Assembly (NCBI RefSeq): GCF_030687495.1
Contig: NZ_CP117435.1
Location: forward strand, 6,204,501-6,268,500
Direction of reading: 5' to 3'
DNA: 64,000 nucleotides
Source of the DNA: Pseudomonas sp. FP453
Lineage (GTDB): Bacteria; Pseudomonadota; Gammaproteobacteria; Pseudomonadales; Pseudomonadaceae
Of the stretch, positions 17,278-25,517 are shown one piece after another; position 1 is the first letter of the stretch, and each line of letters starts with the position of its first letter. The translations under genes were made by a program, and so were the position numbers. The notes beneath the pieces were generated by a model, which searched no databases, was not told the DNA's origin, and saw nothing but the letters and a program-made list of their open reading frames with translations.

Positions 17278-17895
17278 ATGATTTCGATCTATCAGCTCAA
17301 GCCGCGTTTTCAAAACCTGCTGCGCCCCCTCGTGCAGCGTCTCTATGACAACGGCACCACCGCCAACCAGATCACCGTGCTGGCCGGCGTGATTTCCCTG
17401 CTGGTGGGCCTGTTGATCGCCAGCTTCGCCCACCACCTGTGGCTGTTTGCGCTGATCCCGCTGTGGATGATCCTGCGCATGGCCCTCAACGCCATCGACG
17501 GCATGCTCGCCCGGGAATTCGGCCAGCAGTCGCGCCTGGGCGCCTACCTCAATGAACTGTGCGACGTGATCGCCGACAGCGCGCTGATCCTGCCGTTTGC
17601 GCTGATCCCCGGCGTGAGCCTGGCGCCGGTGCTGCTGGTGGCGTTACTGGCGGTGTTCAGTGAATACGCCGGCGTGCTCGGGCCGATGGTCGGCGCGTCA
17701 CGCCGCTACGACGGACCGATGGGCAAGAGTGACCGCGCCTTTGTGCTCGGCGTGCTGGCTACCGGTGTGGCGCTGGGCTGGCTGGGCGCGGGCTGGGTGG
17801 ATGGGGTGATGTGGCTGGTGGCCGCCCTGCTTGCCTACACCCTGGTCAACCGCGTGCGCCAAGGTCTCAAAGAACCGACTTCCCCTTCTGCATAA
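17278..17895 (+). CDS. ynbA: CDP-alcohol phosphatidyltransferase, YnbA-like
   Basis: Polytopic membrane enzyme (205 aa, about five to six helices) that would transfer a phosphatidyl group from CDP-diacylglycerol to an unknown alcohol. The family motif runs NAIDGMLAR (about 73-81), eight residues, then GAYLNELCD (about 90-98). Compared with the consensus DxxDGxxAR...GxxxDxxxD, the first and third aspartates are Asn here, while the second and fourth are kept. I recall the same pattern in E. coli YnbA, so it may define this subfamily. It is the first gene of a ynbA-ynbC-ynbD-plsC-cdsA-like cluster. Confidence 0.85.
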   Translation: MISIYQLKPRFQNLLRPLVQRLYDNGTTANQITVLAGVISLLVGLLIASFAHHLWLFALIPLWMILRMALNAIDGMLAREFGQQSRLGAYLNELCDVIADSALILPFALIPGVSLAPVLLVALLAVFSEYAGVLGPMVGASRRYDGPMGKSDRAFVLGVLATGVALGWLGAGWVDGVMWLVAALLAYTLVNRVRQGLKEPTSPSA

Positions 17896-17905
17896 GGATT
17901 TTGCG

Positions 17906-19654
17906 ATGCGTGAACAACAAGCACACACCTTCAGCACCCACGATGGCGTCGAGCTGTTCTACCGCCACTGGCCGGCCACCGCGAACGACGGGCCGCGCAA
18001 GGCCATCGTGTTGTTCCATCGCGGCCACGAGCATTCGGGGCGGATCGCGCATCTGGTGGATGAACTGGACCTGCCGCAGTTCGACTTCTTCGCCTGGGAC
18101 GCCCGCGGCCACGGCCAATCCCCCGGCGAGCGCGGCGACAGCCCCAGTTTTGCCACCAGCGCCCGCGATGTGCAGACCTTTTGCGACCACATCGGCGCCA
18201 CCTACGGCATCGAAGAAGAAAACTTCGCGGTCATCGCCCAAAGCGTCGGCGCCGTGATCGCGGCCACCTGGGTGCACGACTACGCACCGAAGATCCGCGC
18301 CCTGGTGCTCGCCTCCCCGGCGTTCAAGGTCAAGCTCTACGTGCCCTTCGCCCGCCCGGGCCTGGCACTGATGCGCAAGTTTCGCGGCAACTTTTTCGTC
18401 AACAGCTACGTCAAGGCCAAGTTCCTCAGCCATGACCCGGAACGCGTGGCCTCCTACGACAGCGACCCGCTGATCACCAAGGCGATCTCGGTAAATGTGC
18501 TGCTCGGCCTGTACGAAGCCGCCGACCGGGTTGTAGCCGATGCCCAGGCGATCCAAGTGCCGACCCAATTGCTGGTCTCCGGCTCGGACTTCGTGGTGCA
18601 TCGCAAACCCCAGCAGCAATTTTTCGACCGCCTCGGCAGCCTGAAAAAAGAGCTGCATATCCTCCCCGGCTTTTTCCACGACACCCTCGGCGAACGCGAC
18701 CGTGCCACAGCCGTGAGCAGCGCCAAGCGCTTTATCCTGCAAAACTTCGCCCACCCGCTGGACCGCGCCTCGCTGCTGGACGCCGACAAGATCGGCGCCA
18801 CCTGCGCCGAGTCCGAAGCCCTCGCCGCGCCGCTGCCGCGCAACTCCCTGCGCGACCTGTACTGGCGCCTGACCCGCGCCAGCATGGGCCTGGGCAAGAA
18901 CCTGTCGGACGGCGTGAAGCTGGGCTTCGACACCGGCTTCGACTCCGGCAGCACCCTGGACTACGTGTACCGCAACACCCCCACCGGCAAGGGCGGGCTG
19001 GGGCGGATGATCGACACCAACTACCTCAACTCCATCGGCTGGCGCGGCATTCGCCAGCGCAAGCTGAACGTCGAGGAACTGCTGCGCCTGGCCATGGCCA
19101 AGCTGCGTGGGGATGATCGCGAAGTGCGCATCGTCGATATCGCCGCCGGCCACGGGCGCTACATCCTGGAAGCGTTGCAGGGCGTATCGCCACTGCCGGA
19201 ATCGATCCTGCTGCGCGACTACAGCGACATCAACGTGCGCGACGGTGGCGCGCTGATCCGCGAAAAAGGCCTGGGGGATATCGCCCAATTCGTCAAAGGC
19301 GATGCATTTGACCGTGCCGACCTGGCGGCGCTGGAGCCCAAGCCGACGCTGGCGGTGGTGTCCGGGTTGTATGAGTTGTTTGCCGATAACGCCATGGTCG
19401 GCGGTTCGCTGGCCGGGCTTGCCGAAGCCGTGGAGCCCGGCGGGTATCTCGTCTACACCGGCCAGCCATGGCACCCGCAGCTGGAATTGATCGCCCGCGC
19501 CTTGACCAGCCATCGCCAGGGCCAGGCCTGGGTGATGCGCCGGCGCAGCCAGGCGGAAATGGATCAACTGGTCGAGGCGGCGGGCTTTCGCAAGATCACC
19601 CAGCGTGTGGATGAGTGGGGCATCTTTACCGTGTCCCTGGCACAGAAGATCTGA
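17906..19654 (+). CDS. ynbC: YnbC-like bifunctional alpha/beta hydrolase and methyltransferase-like protein
   Basis: 582 aa from the ATG at 17906 with AAGGA upstream. Residues about 1-285 form an alpha/beta hydrolase of the monoacylglycerol-lipase type (HRGHEHSGR, DARGHGQSPG, nucleophile elbow IAQSVGAV with Ala in place of the first Gly, late acid and His in SGSDF and GFFHD). Residues about 330-582 form a Rossmann methyltransferase-like domain (VDIAAGHGRYILEAL, then a SGLYELF loop). The same two-domain fusion and length occur in E. coli YnbC. It probably trims or modifies the lipid made by the neighbouring phosphatidyltransferase. Substrate unknown. Confidence 0.85.
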   Translation: MREQQAHTFSTHDGVELFYRHWPATANDGPRKAIVLFHRGHEHSGRIAHLVDELDLPQFDFFAWDARGHGQSPGERGDSPSFATSARDVQTFCDHIGATYGIEEENFAVIAQSVGAVIAATWVHDYAPKIRALVLASPAFKVKLYVPFARPGLALMRKFRGNFFVNSYVKAKFLSHDPERVASYDSDPLITKAISVNVLLGLYEAADRVVADAQAIQVPTQLLVSGSDFVVHRKPQQQFFDRLGSLKKELHILPGFFHDTLGERDRATAVSSAKRFILQNFAHPLDRASLLDADKIGATCAESEALAAPLPRNSLRDLYWRLTRASMGLGKNLSDGVKLGFDTGFDSGSTLDYVYRNTPTGKGGLGRMIDTNYLNSIGWRGIRQRKLNVEELLRLAMAKLRGDDREVRIVDIAAGHGRYILEALQGVSPLPESILLRDYSDINVRDGGALIREKGLGDIAQFVKGDAFDRADLAALEPKPTLAVVSGLYELFADNAMVGGSLAGLAEAVEPGGYLVYTGQPWHPQLELIARALTSHRQGQAWVMRRRSQAEMDQLVEAAGFRKITQRVDEWGIFTVSLAQKI

Positions 19655-19656
19655 GC

Positions 19657-20955
19657 ATGCGCGAACCCGGTCTATTGAAACCCGCCGTCCTCTGGCTGCT
19701 GCTGTTGGCGCCGCTGTTTTTCAGCACCTACGGCTTCGCCACCTGGGTCACCAGCCAGCGCAGTGACGTCGGCACGCTGGTGTTCGACTGGGAAACCCAC
19801 ATGCCCTTCTGGGCATGGACCATCGTGCCCTACTGGTCCATCGACTTGCTCTACGGGTTCTCCCTGCTGCTGCCCAACACCCGGCATGAATTGAAGCAGC
19901 ACGCGTTGCGGCTGCTCTCGGCGCAGCTTATTGCCGTGAGCTGCTTCCTGATCTGGCCGCTGCGCTTCACCTTCGAGCGGCCAGAGCTGGACGGCGTGTT
20001 CGGCTGGCTGTTTGCCGTGCTGGCCGGCTTCGACAAACCCTTCAACCAGGCGCCATCGCTGCATATCGCCCTGCTGGTGATCCTGTGGGTCATGTACCAG
20101 CGCCATACCCAGGGTGTGTGGCGCTGGCTGGTGCATGGCTGGTTTGCGTTGATCGGTGTTTCGGTGCTGACCACTTATCAACATCACTTTATCGACTTAC
20201 CCACAGGCGCACTCGCGGGGTGGATCTGTGTGTGGTTGTGGCCGGTGGAACATCCCAGCCCGCTGCTGAATGCGCGGCTGACGCGGGACCGCAAACGCTG
20301 GCGGCTGGGCGTGCGTTATGGCTTGGGGGCGTTGGTCTTGGCGGTCCTGGCGTTTGTCATGGGTGGCGGCTGGCTGTGGCTACTGTGGCCGGCGGTTGCC
20401 CTGGCCTTGATCAAGGCGAACTACTTTGTGCTGGGCGCGGCGGGTTTCCAGAAGCGCGTCGATGGCCAACTCACACCCGCCGCACGCTGGCTGTATGCGC
20501 CGTATCTGGCGGCGGCGTGGATCAACTCGCGCCTGTGGACACACAAACATCCACAGCCCGACCTGATTGTGGATAACGTCTGGCTCGGGCGTATTCCTAC
20601 AGCGCGTGAGCAAGAGCCCTTCAAGGCCATCGTCGATCTCTGCGCCGAATTGCCAATTGATCCACAGGGCCGCGCTTATCAATCCATCCCCGTGCTGGAC
20701 CTGATCGCGCCGACGCCTGCGGAATGCCTGCACGCCGCACACGCCATCGAGCGCCTGCGCGCCAGCGGCCCGCTGCTGGTGTGCTGCGCGCTCGGCTATT
20801 CGCGCAGCGCCACCGCCGTGGCCGCGTGGCTGCTGCACAGCGGTCGCGCCGCGACGGTGGAAGAGGCGCTGACTATTATTCGTACAGCGCGGGCCGATGT
20901 GGTCCTGCACCCCGCTCACCGTGAAGCTTTGGAGGGTTTGCCCCATGCCCGCTGA
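19657..20955 (+). CDS. ynbD: YnbD-like membrane phosphatase: PAP2 domain plus dual-specificity phosphatase domain
   Basis: 432 aa. The N-terminal part (about 1-205) is a polytopic PAP2-like domain with APSLHIALL and HHFIDLPTGALAG, the histidine and aspartate set of lipid phosphatases. A second hydrophobic stretch follows (about 220-255). The C-terminal cytoplasmic part carries the Cys-x5-Arg signature in VCCALGYSRSAT (about 375-386) of tyrosine/dual-specificity phosphatases. The gene starts 2 bp after ynbC and overlaps the next ATG. It would dephosphorylate a phosphatidyl-glycerophosphate-like or prenyl-like intermediate of the cluster. Such double-phosphatase fusions match E. coli YnbD. Confidence 0.85.
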   Translation: MREPGLLKPAVLWLLLLAPLFFSTYGFATWVTSQRSDVGTLVFDWETHMPFWAWTIVPYWSIDLLYGFSLLLPNTRHELKQHALRLLSAQLIAVSCFLIWPLRFTFERPELDGVFGWLFAVLAGFDKPFNQAPSLHIALLVILWVMYQRHTQGVWRWLVHGWFALIGVSVLTTYQHHFIDLPTGALAGWICVWLWPVEHPSPLLNARLTRDRKRWRLGVRYGLGALVLAVLAFVMGGGWLWLLWPAVALALIKANYFVLGAAGFQKRVDGQLTPAARWLYAPYLAAAWINSRLWTHKHPQPDLIVDNVWLGRIPTAREQEPFKAIVDLCAELPIDPQGRAYQSIPVLDLIAPTPAECLHAAHAIERLRASGPLLVCCALGYSRSATAVAAWLLHSGRAATVEEALTIIRTARADVVLHPAHREALEGLPHAR

Positions 20956-21388
20956 TATGGAACTCCAGGTCGTCGCCAGCCTGCTGCGCCGTGGCCGTTC
21001 GCTGGATCAGTTATCCACAGGCCTGACCCTGCTCGGCGTCCTGTTCGGCCTGGCCCAACTGCTGATGGCCAGTATTACGCCGATCTGCCTGTTGCTGAGC
21101 CTGTGGATGATTATCCTCGGCCTGCTGCAAAAGTACTGGGCGCTGCGCGTGGCCTTCGACGCCGACCTGTTCGCCCTGCTCGCCCGCGACACCGAACGCA
21201 CCGCCGACCTCGACCAGGCCCTGCAAACCCTCGGCCTGCAAGCGCCCAAGCGCGCCGGCCGGCCGTGGACCGAACGCCGTCGCGGCGCCCTCAAACTGCT
21301 GCGCAAACAAGCCTGGCTGCTGGGTGCGCAAGCGCTGCTGACCCTCAGCGTGATCCTCGCCAGCCCTTGGCTGCCTTTCGCCGGATAA
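20945..21388 (+). CDS. Small membrane protein of the ynb-like cluster
   Basis: 147 aa with three or so hydrophobic helices (about 21-41, 42-60 and 123-143) separated by a basic, soluble loop (about 65-120: RDTERTADLDQ, KRAGRPWTERRRGALK). The start at 20945 overlaps the ynbD stop by 11 bases; ATG 20957 is an alternative. I do not recognise the family. Its fixed place between the phosphatase and acyltransferase genes suggests an accessory or scaffold role in the same lipid pathway. Confidence 0.7.
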   Translation: MPADMELQVVASLLRRGRSLDQLSTGLTLLGVLFGLAQLLMASITPICLLLSLWMIILGLLQKYWALRVAFDADLFALLARDTERTADLDQALQTLGLQAPKRAGRPWTERRRGALKLLRKQAWLLGAQALLTLSVILASPWLPFAG

Positions 21389-21397
21389 GGAATTCCC

Positions 21398-22018
21398 ATG
21401 TTCGAACCCGTGGTCGCCACGCTGATTACCTCCATGGCCCGCACCGTCACCGGCGCCCGCAGCCTGTGGCTCGGCTGCGCGCCGGTGCCGGTGCAGCGCA
21501 TCTACTTTGCCAACCACAGCAGCCACGGCGACTTCGTGTTGCTGTGGGCCTCGTTGCCGCAAAACCTGCGCAAGTTCACGCGCCCGGTGGCCGGCAGCGA
21601 CTATTGGAGCAAGAGCGCCCTGCGCCGCTACATCATCAACCGCGTGTTCAATGGCGTGCTGATCGACCGCGAGCGCAAGGACCCTGTGGATAACCCCTTG
21701 CAGCCGATGCTGGCCGCGCTGGAAGGCGGCGATTCGCTGATCCTGTTTCCCGAAGGCACACGCAACCTGGAAGATGGCCTGCTGCCGTTCAAAAGCGGCC
21801 TCTACCACTTGGCAAAAAGTTACCCACAGGCCGAACTGGTGCCGGTGTGGATAGCCAACCTCAACCGGGTCATGCCCAAGGGCCGCGTGTTGCCGCTGCC
21901 GTTGTTGTGCACCACCAGCTTCGGCGCGCCGTTGCACCTGGAAGAAGGCGAAGACAAGAGCGCCTTCCTCGCCCGTACCCGCGACGCCCTGCTTGCCCTT
22001 GCCCCGGAGCATTCCTGA
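21398..22018 (+). CDS. PlsC-like 1-acyl-glycerol-phosphate acyltransferase
   Basis: 206 aa acyltransferase with the catalytic NHxxxxD block NHSSHGDFV (about 38-46) and the substrate-binding FPEGTRN (about 118-124). These are motifs I and III of the PlsC family, which puts an acyl chain on position 2 of lyso-phosphatidate. It is one of several PlsC paralogues expected in a pseudomonad. Its place in the cluster suggests acylation of a dedicated lyso-lipid, perhaps the product of the YnbC-type hydrolase. It ends 1 bp before the CdsA-like start. Confidence 0.88.
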   Translation: MFEPVVATLITSMARTVTGARSLWLGCAPVPVQRIYFANHSSHGDFVLLWASLPQNLRKFTRPVAGSDYWSKSALRRYIINRVFNGVLIDRERKDPVDNPLQPMLAALEGGDSLILFPEGTRNLEDGLLPFKSGLYHLAKSYPQAELVPVWIANLNRVMPKGRVLPLPLLCTTSFGAPLHLEEGEDKSAFLARTRDALLALAPEHS

Positions 22019-22019
22019 T

Positions 22020-22952
22020 ATGCACAGCCAGACCATAATGCTGTTCGGCGGCATCGGCGCGATCCTGGTGCTCGCCTCGCTGATCGGCCTGATCCTCAAA
22101 CTGCGCACCCGTGGCACGCCCAACGCGGTGATCGACAACCTCAACGCGCGCATCAACGCCTGGTGGGTGATGGTGGTAGTGATCGGCATCGCCTTCTGGC
22201 TCGGCACGGGCGCGGTGATCCTGTTGTTCTACGCGGTGTCGTTCTACGCCCTGCGTGAATTCCTCACCCTCACCCCGACCCGCCGCAGCGACTACCCGGC
22301 GCTGGTGGCCGCGTTCTACCTGGCGCTGCCGTTGCAGTACCTGCTGATCTTCGCCGACTGGTACGGGCTGTTCTCGATCTTCATCCCGGTGTACGTATTC
22401 CTGCTGCTGCCGATCCTCGCGTCCTTGGGCGGCGACAGCACGCACTTCCTGGAACGTGCCTCGAAAGTGCAGTGGGGCCTGATGATCGCAGTGTTCTGCG
22501 TATCCTTCGTGCCCGCCCTGCTGACCCTCGACATCCCCGGCTACGAAGGCCGCAACCTGCTGCTGATTGCCTACCTGGTGATCGTGGTGCAGCTGTCGGA
22601 CGTGCTCCAGTACGTCTGTGGGAAGTTGTTCGGCAAACACAAGATCGCACCCAACCTGTCGCCGTCCAAAACCGTGGAAGGCTTTGTCGGTGGGATCTTG
22701 CTGTCATCCCTGATCGGCGCGGCGCTGTGGTGGACCACGCCGTTCAACCCGTGGCAGTCGTTCCTGATCGCGCTGTTGATCAACCTGCTGGGATTTGCCG
22801 GCGGCATCGTGATGTCGGCGATCAAGCGTGACCGGGGCGTAAAGGATTGGGGGCATATGATCGAAGGGCATGGCGGCATGCTGGATCGGTTGGATTCGGT
22901 GTGTTTTGCGGCGCCGATTTTCTTTCATCTGGTGCGCTTCTGGTGGACCTGA
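22020..22952 (+). CDS. ynbB: Phosphatidate cytidylyltransferase-like protein (CdsA paralogue, YnbB-like)
   Basis: 310 aa polytopic membrane protein ending in the full CDP-diglyceride synthase signature: SAIKRDRGVKDWG and IEGHGGMLDRLDSV (about 265-292), with SPSKTVEGFVGG before it (about 218-229). It makes CDP-diacylglycerol from CTP and phosphatidate. A housekeeping cdsA is expected elsewhere, so this copy would feed activated lipid to the YnbA-like transferase of the same cluster. It starts 1 bp after the plsC-like stop. It is the last gene before an AT-rich foreign-looking insert. Confidence 0.9.
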   Translation: MHSQTIMLFGGIGAILVLASLIGLILKLRTRGTPNAVIDNLNARINAWWVMVVVIGIAFWLGTGAVILLFYAVSFYALREFLTLTPTRRSDYPALVAAFYLALPLQYLLIFADWYGLFSIFIPVYVFLLLPILASLGGDSTHFLERASKVQWGLMIAVFCVSFVPALLTLDIPGYEGRNLLLIAYLVIVVQLSDVLQYVCGKLFGKHKIAPNLSPSKTVEGFVGGILLSSLIGAALWWTTPFNPWQSFLIALLINLLGFAGGIVMSAIKRDRGVKDWGHMIEGHGGMLDRLDSVCFAAPIFFHLVRFWWT

Positions 22953-22988
22953 GTCCCATTTAAAATTAACAAACTGAATAAATCCGAA

Positions 22989-23101
22989 AGCCTATAGGCT
23001 AACAAAAAGAAGTATCTTGTTAGCCTATAGGCTTATTTTTTGAATTATTTGTATACCTATAGGCTTATATTTATTGCAATACTGAAAGCCTATAGGCTTT
23101 C
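22989..23101. promoter_or_regulatory. Array of four CCTATAGG palindromic operators upstream of mmpA
   Basis: Four copies of AGCCTATAGGCT or close variants: 22989-23000, 23022-23033, 23054-23065 (two mismatches on the left) and 23087-23098. The last extends to a perfect 18 bp palindrome, GAAAGCCTATAGGCTTTC (23084-23101). Centres are 33, 32 and 33 bp apart, about three helical turns. The region is AT-rich and contains TATATT (23066-23071), a possible -10. The last site ends 15 bp before the GTG of the HTH gene, so autoregulation by MmpA is the simplest reading. Confidence 0.8.
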
Positions 23102-23116
23102 AAAAGGTAATTCGCC

Positions 23117-23581
23117 GTGGGCACTTCCAACCTCTATAAGCTGCGCCTCTCTCAAGTGGAACGCGCCATCGAACCTTTCAATACCGTCAAAGGCGCCTCA
23201 GTTCCGCCCGGCGGCTGGCTGCGATCGATCAGGGAGGCGCTTGGCCGCTCATTGCGTGCACAGGCCGAAATCGCCGGCGTAGCGCCGGTGACCGTGAATA
23301 AATCCGAGCGCTCCGAAGTCGAGGACCGAATTTCACTCGCGCAACTCAGAAAACTCGCCGCAGCGCTGGACTGCGAACTCGTCTACGGTCTCGTGCCCAA
23401 GAAACCCTTGCGCGAAATGATCGAAGAGCGCGCCGATCTGCTGGCAAAGAGAGAAATTCTGGGCGTGGCGCACTCCATGAGCCTTGAGGATCAACGTCCC
23501 TCGGACGCCTTCATCGAGCGCCAAATTGAAGACCGCCGCAAAGAACTGCTCGATGGCTCATGGGCGCGCTTATGGCAGTAG
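23117..23581 (+). CDS. mmpA: Mobile mystery protein A (HTH regulator)
   Basis: 154 aa with a helix-turn-helix of the Cro/C1 type: GGWLRSIREALGRSLRAQAE and TVNKSERSEVEDRISLAQLR (about 33-75), followed by the family-typical AALDCELVYGLVP (about 82-94) and an acidic, charged C-terminal helix. The start is GTG with AAAAGG upstream. It overlaps mmpB by 10 bases. These pairs are known as 'mobile mystery proteins A and B' from their patchy distribution; the layout resembles a toxin-antitoxin module, with A as DNA-binding antitoxin-like protein. The four palindromes upstream are its probable targets. Confidence 0.88.
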   Translation: MGTSNLYKLRLSQVERAIEPFNTVKGASVPPGGWLRSIREALGRSLRAQAEIAGVAPVTVNKSERSEVEDRISLAQLRKLAAALDCELVYGLVPKKPLREMIEERADLLAKREILGVAHSMSLEDQRPSDAFIERQIEDRRKELLDGSWARLWQ

Positions 23582-24159
23582 GACTGGACCTCAAGCCAGG
23601 TCAGACGCCCCTGGACCCGGACGAAATCGCCGGTCTGAAACCCAGACACATCGCGACCCAAGGCGAGTTGGACGAATGGGAAGCGCAAAACATCCTCAAG
23701 GCAACCCTGTGGATTGGCCGCCAGAAGAAACTGGATGTGCTCAATGAGCACTTCTGCCGGGAGCTGCACACGAAGATGTTCAGCGATACCTGGAAGTGGG
23801 CCGGGACTTTCCGTAAGTCCGATAAGAACATCGGCTGCGATTGGACGAAGATCGCCGTCAATTTGCGTCAGCTACTCGACAACATGACCTACTGGCTGGA
23901 ACACGATGTGTTCCCGCCAGAAGAAGTCGCCGTGCGCTTTCATCACCAATTGGTGTGGTTGCACGCCTTCCCAAATGGCAATGGCCGGCACGCCCGCCTG
24001 ATGACCGACTGTCTGCTAAGGCAATCTGGCCTCGCGCAGTTTTCCTGGGGACGCGGCAGCCTGGTGACGGTGAGTGAAATACGCCAGCGCTATATCCAAG
24101 CGCTCCGCGCCGCAGATGCCAATGACTACGGGCCCTTATTGGCTTTTGTGCGCAGTTGA
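23572..24159 (+). CDS. mmpB: Mobile mystery protein B (Fic domain)
   Basis: 195 aa Fic-fold protein. The active-site motif is HAFPNGNGRHAR (about 129-140), matching HPFxxGNGRxxR with Ala for Pro and Asn in the acidic position. Fic proteins transfer AMP or other phosphate-containing groups to protein hydroxyls. The Asn in place of the usual Asp/Glu metal ligand could weaken AMP transfer or be a family trait. Before it lie TQGELDEWEAQNI and FCRELHTKMF...TWKWAGTFR, typical of MmpB. An inhibitory alpha-helix motif (S/TxxxE[G/N]) is not obvious. It is translationally coupled to mmpA. ATG 23560 is an alternative start. Confidence 0.88.
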   Translation: MAVGLDLKPGQTPLDPDEIAGLKPRHIATQGELDEWEAQNILKATLWIGRQKKLDVLNEHFCRELHTKMFSDTWKWAGTFRKSDKNIGCDWTKIAVNLRQLLDNMTYWLEHDVFPPEEVAVRFHHQLVWLHAFPNGNGRHARLMTDCLLRQSGLAQFSWGRGSLVTVSEIRQRYIQALRAADANDYGPLLAFVRS

Positions 24160-24327
24160 TTTCCCCAACGCCAGCGCGCGACAACGCCTTGACGCATAAG
24201 TTCTACAGCGTCAAAAAATAATATTTGCGTATTAAATTCACATCTGTTTATTGTGGATATACACGCCGTTTACTGCATGTAGGAAGCGCAGGTTGTCGGC
24301 GCCAATTATTTTTCAAGGATGAAAACC

Positions 24328-24882
24328 ATGGACCCCTTTCTTGGCGAAATCCGCCTGTTCCCCTGGGGCTGGGCGCCTGCTGGTTGGCTGCCCTGCGAAG
24401 GCCAGGTGCTGCCCTTGAACGCCTATGTTGCGTTGGCCTCTCTGCTGGGTAATCGCTACGGCGGCAATGGCAGTACCACCTTTGGTATACCGGACCTGCG
24501 TGGCCGCGCGGCGCTGGGTCAGAACTGGGTGCCTTCTGTCGCACCGGACCCGGTCATCGGTGTCCACGCCCTGGGTTCTGCCGGCGGTACAGAGACGGTA
24601 ACGCTCGGGCTCAATGCCCTCGCCCCCCATACCCACGGTACCCACGTTTCCGCCAGCGCGGCGAACATCGCCACCCCCGCAGGCGGCATCCCGGCCGTCA
24701 GTTCGAACTCCAAGGGCGACGTGTCAAAGCCGGTTTACGTGACGGCCTCGACTACCGCTCAGGTGACGCTGAACAGTGCGACGGTGGTGGCTACACCCGG
24801 CGCGCCGGTGGCGAATATGCAGCCCTCGATTGTCGGCTGTTTCTGCATCGCCACGACTGGCATCTACCCGCCACGCCAGTAG
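24328..24882 (+). CDS. Tail-collar domain protein (MdpB-like), first of three
   Basis: 184 aa from the ATG at 24328, preceded by AAGGA at 8 bases; the ATG at 24319 overlaps that site and is less likely. The N-terminal collar domain reads LGEIRLFPWGWAPAGWLPCEG, then LLGNRYGGNGSTTFGIPDLRG. A HTHG motif lies mid-protein and NMQPSIVGCFCIATTGIYPP closes it. Phage tail fibres use this fold, but stand-alone copies ('microcystin-dependent protein' type) occur in many bacteria. No other phage gene is nearby. It leads a row of three paralogues. Confidence 0.88.
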   Translation: MDPFLGEIRLFPWGWAPAGWLPCEGQVLPLNAYVALASLLGNRYGGNGSTTFGIPDLRGRAALGQNWVPSVAPDPVIGVHALGSAGGTETVTLGLNALAPHTHGTHVSASAANIATPAGGIPAVSSNSKGDVSKPVYVTASTTAQVTLNSATVVATPGAPVANMQPSIVGCFCIATTGIYPPRQ

Positions 24883-24918
24883 CCGTCCCCCTACAGACTC
24901 GCAAGTAAGGAAACTGAC

Positions 24919-25491
24919 ATGTCTGAAGCTTACCTCGGAGAAATCCGCATGTTTGCCGGCAACTACGCGCCGGAAAACTGGGCGATTTGCGATGGCACGC
25001 TGCTGCCCGTCAATGCCTATCAGGGTTTGTATTCGATACTGGGAACCGTCTACGGCGGCAACGGTGTGACAACCTTCGCCCTGCCGGACTACCGCGGGCG
25101 CCTGCCCATCGGCCAAGGCAACGGCCCCGGCCTGACGCCGCGGGTGCTGGCCGCGACCACGGGGGCCGAAACAGTCGCCCTGCTGGCGGCCAACACACCG
25201 GCCCACAGCCACGGTTTTGTGGTCAACAACACTCCTGCCACCTCGGCGACGCCCGTGTCCACGCCACCGGCGCCGGCCAACAGCCTGACGTTCGGCCAAT
25301 TCGAGCCTGTCACCATCGTCAAGGGCCTGTACAGCGCAGGGTCCGGCTCATTCGCGGCAGTCACGTTGGATCCGGGCTTTCTCGACCCCGTGCCAGGCCC
25401 TGCCGTGGGCACCCCCCACAGCAACCTGATGGGGTCCTTGACCATCAACTACATCATCTGCCTGACGGGTATCTACCCGATGCGGCCGTAA
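24919..25491 (+). CDS. Tail-collar domain protein (MdpB-like), second of three
   Basis: 190 aa with the same architecture: YLGEIRMFAGNYAPENWAICDG, YGGNGVTTFALPDYRG, HSHG and a closing NLMGSLTINYIICLTGIYP. A ribosome site AAGGAAA precedes the ATG. It is clearly diverged from its two neighbours outside the motifs, so the triplication is old. No signal peptide is visible; if it reaches the surface, another system must carry it. Confidence 0.88.
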   Translation: MSEAYLGEIRMFAGNYAPENWAICDGTLLPVNAYQGLYSILGTVYGGNGVTTFALPDYRGRLPIGQGNGPGLTPRVLAATTGAETVALLAANTPAHSHGFVVNNTPATSATPVSTPPAPANSLTFGQFEPVTIVKGLYSAGSGSFAAVTLDPGFLDPVPGPAVGTPHSNLMGSLTINYIICLTGIYPMRP

Positions 25492-25517
25492 CCTTCTCTG
25501 CTCAGGAGCGACCGATC

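Noticed and set aside
17867..19567. A 566-codon open frame antisense to ynbC
   Set aside because: Composition is typical of antisense shadow frames and the opposite strand carries a clear hydrolase-methyltransferase.
22989..23101. CRISPR-like regularly spaced repeats
   Set aside because: The repeats are only 12 bp self-complementary operators with AT-rich spacers of about 20 bp; no cas genes and too few units.
24189..24214. Terminator after mmpB (TTGACGC and GCGTCAA inverted repeat)
   Set aside because: On the plus strand the stem is followed by A-rich, not T-rich, sequence; at best a weak operator before the collar genes.
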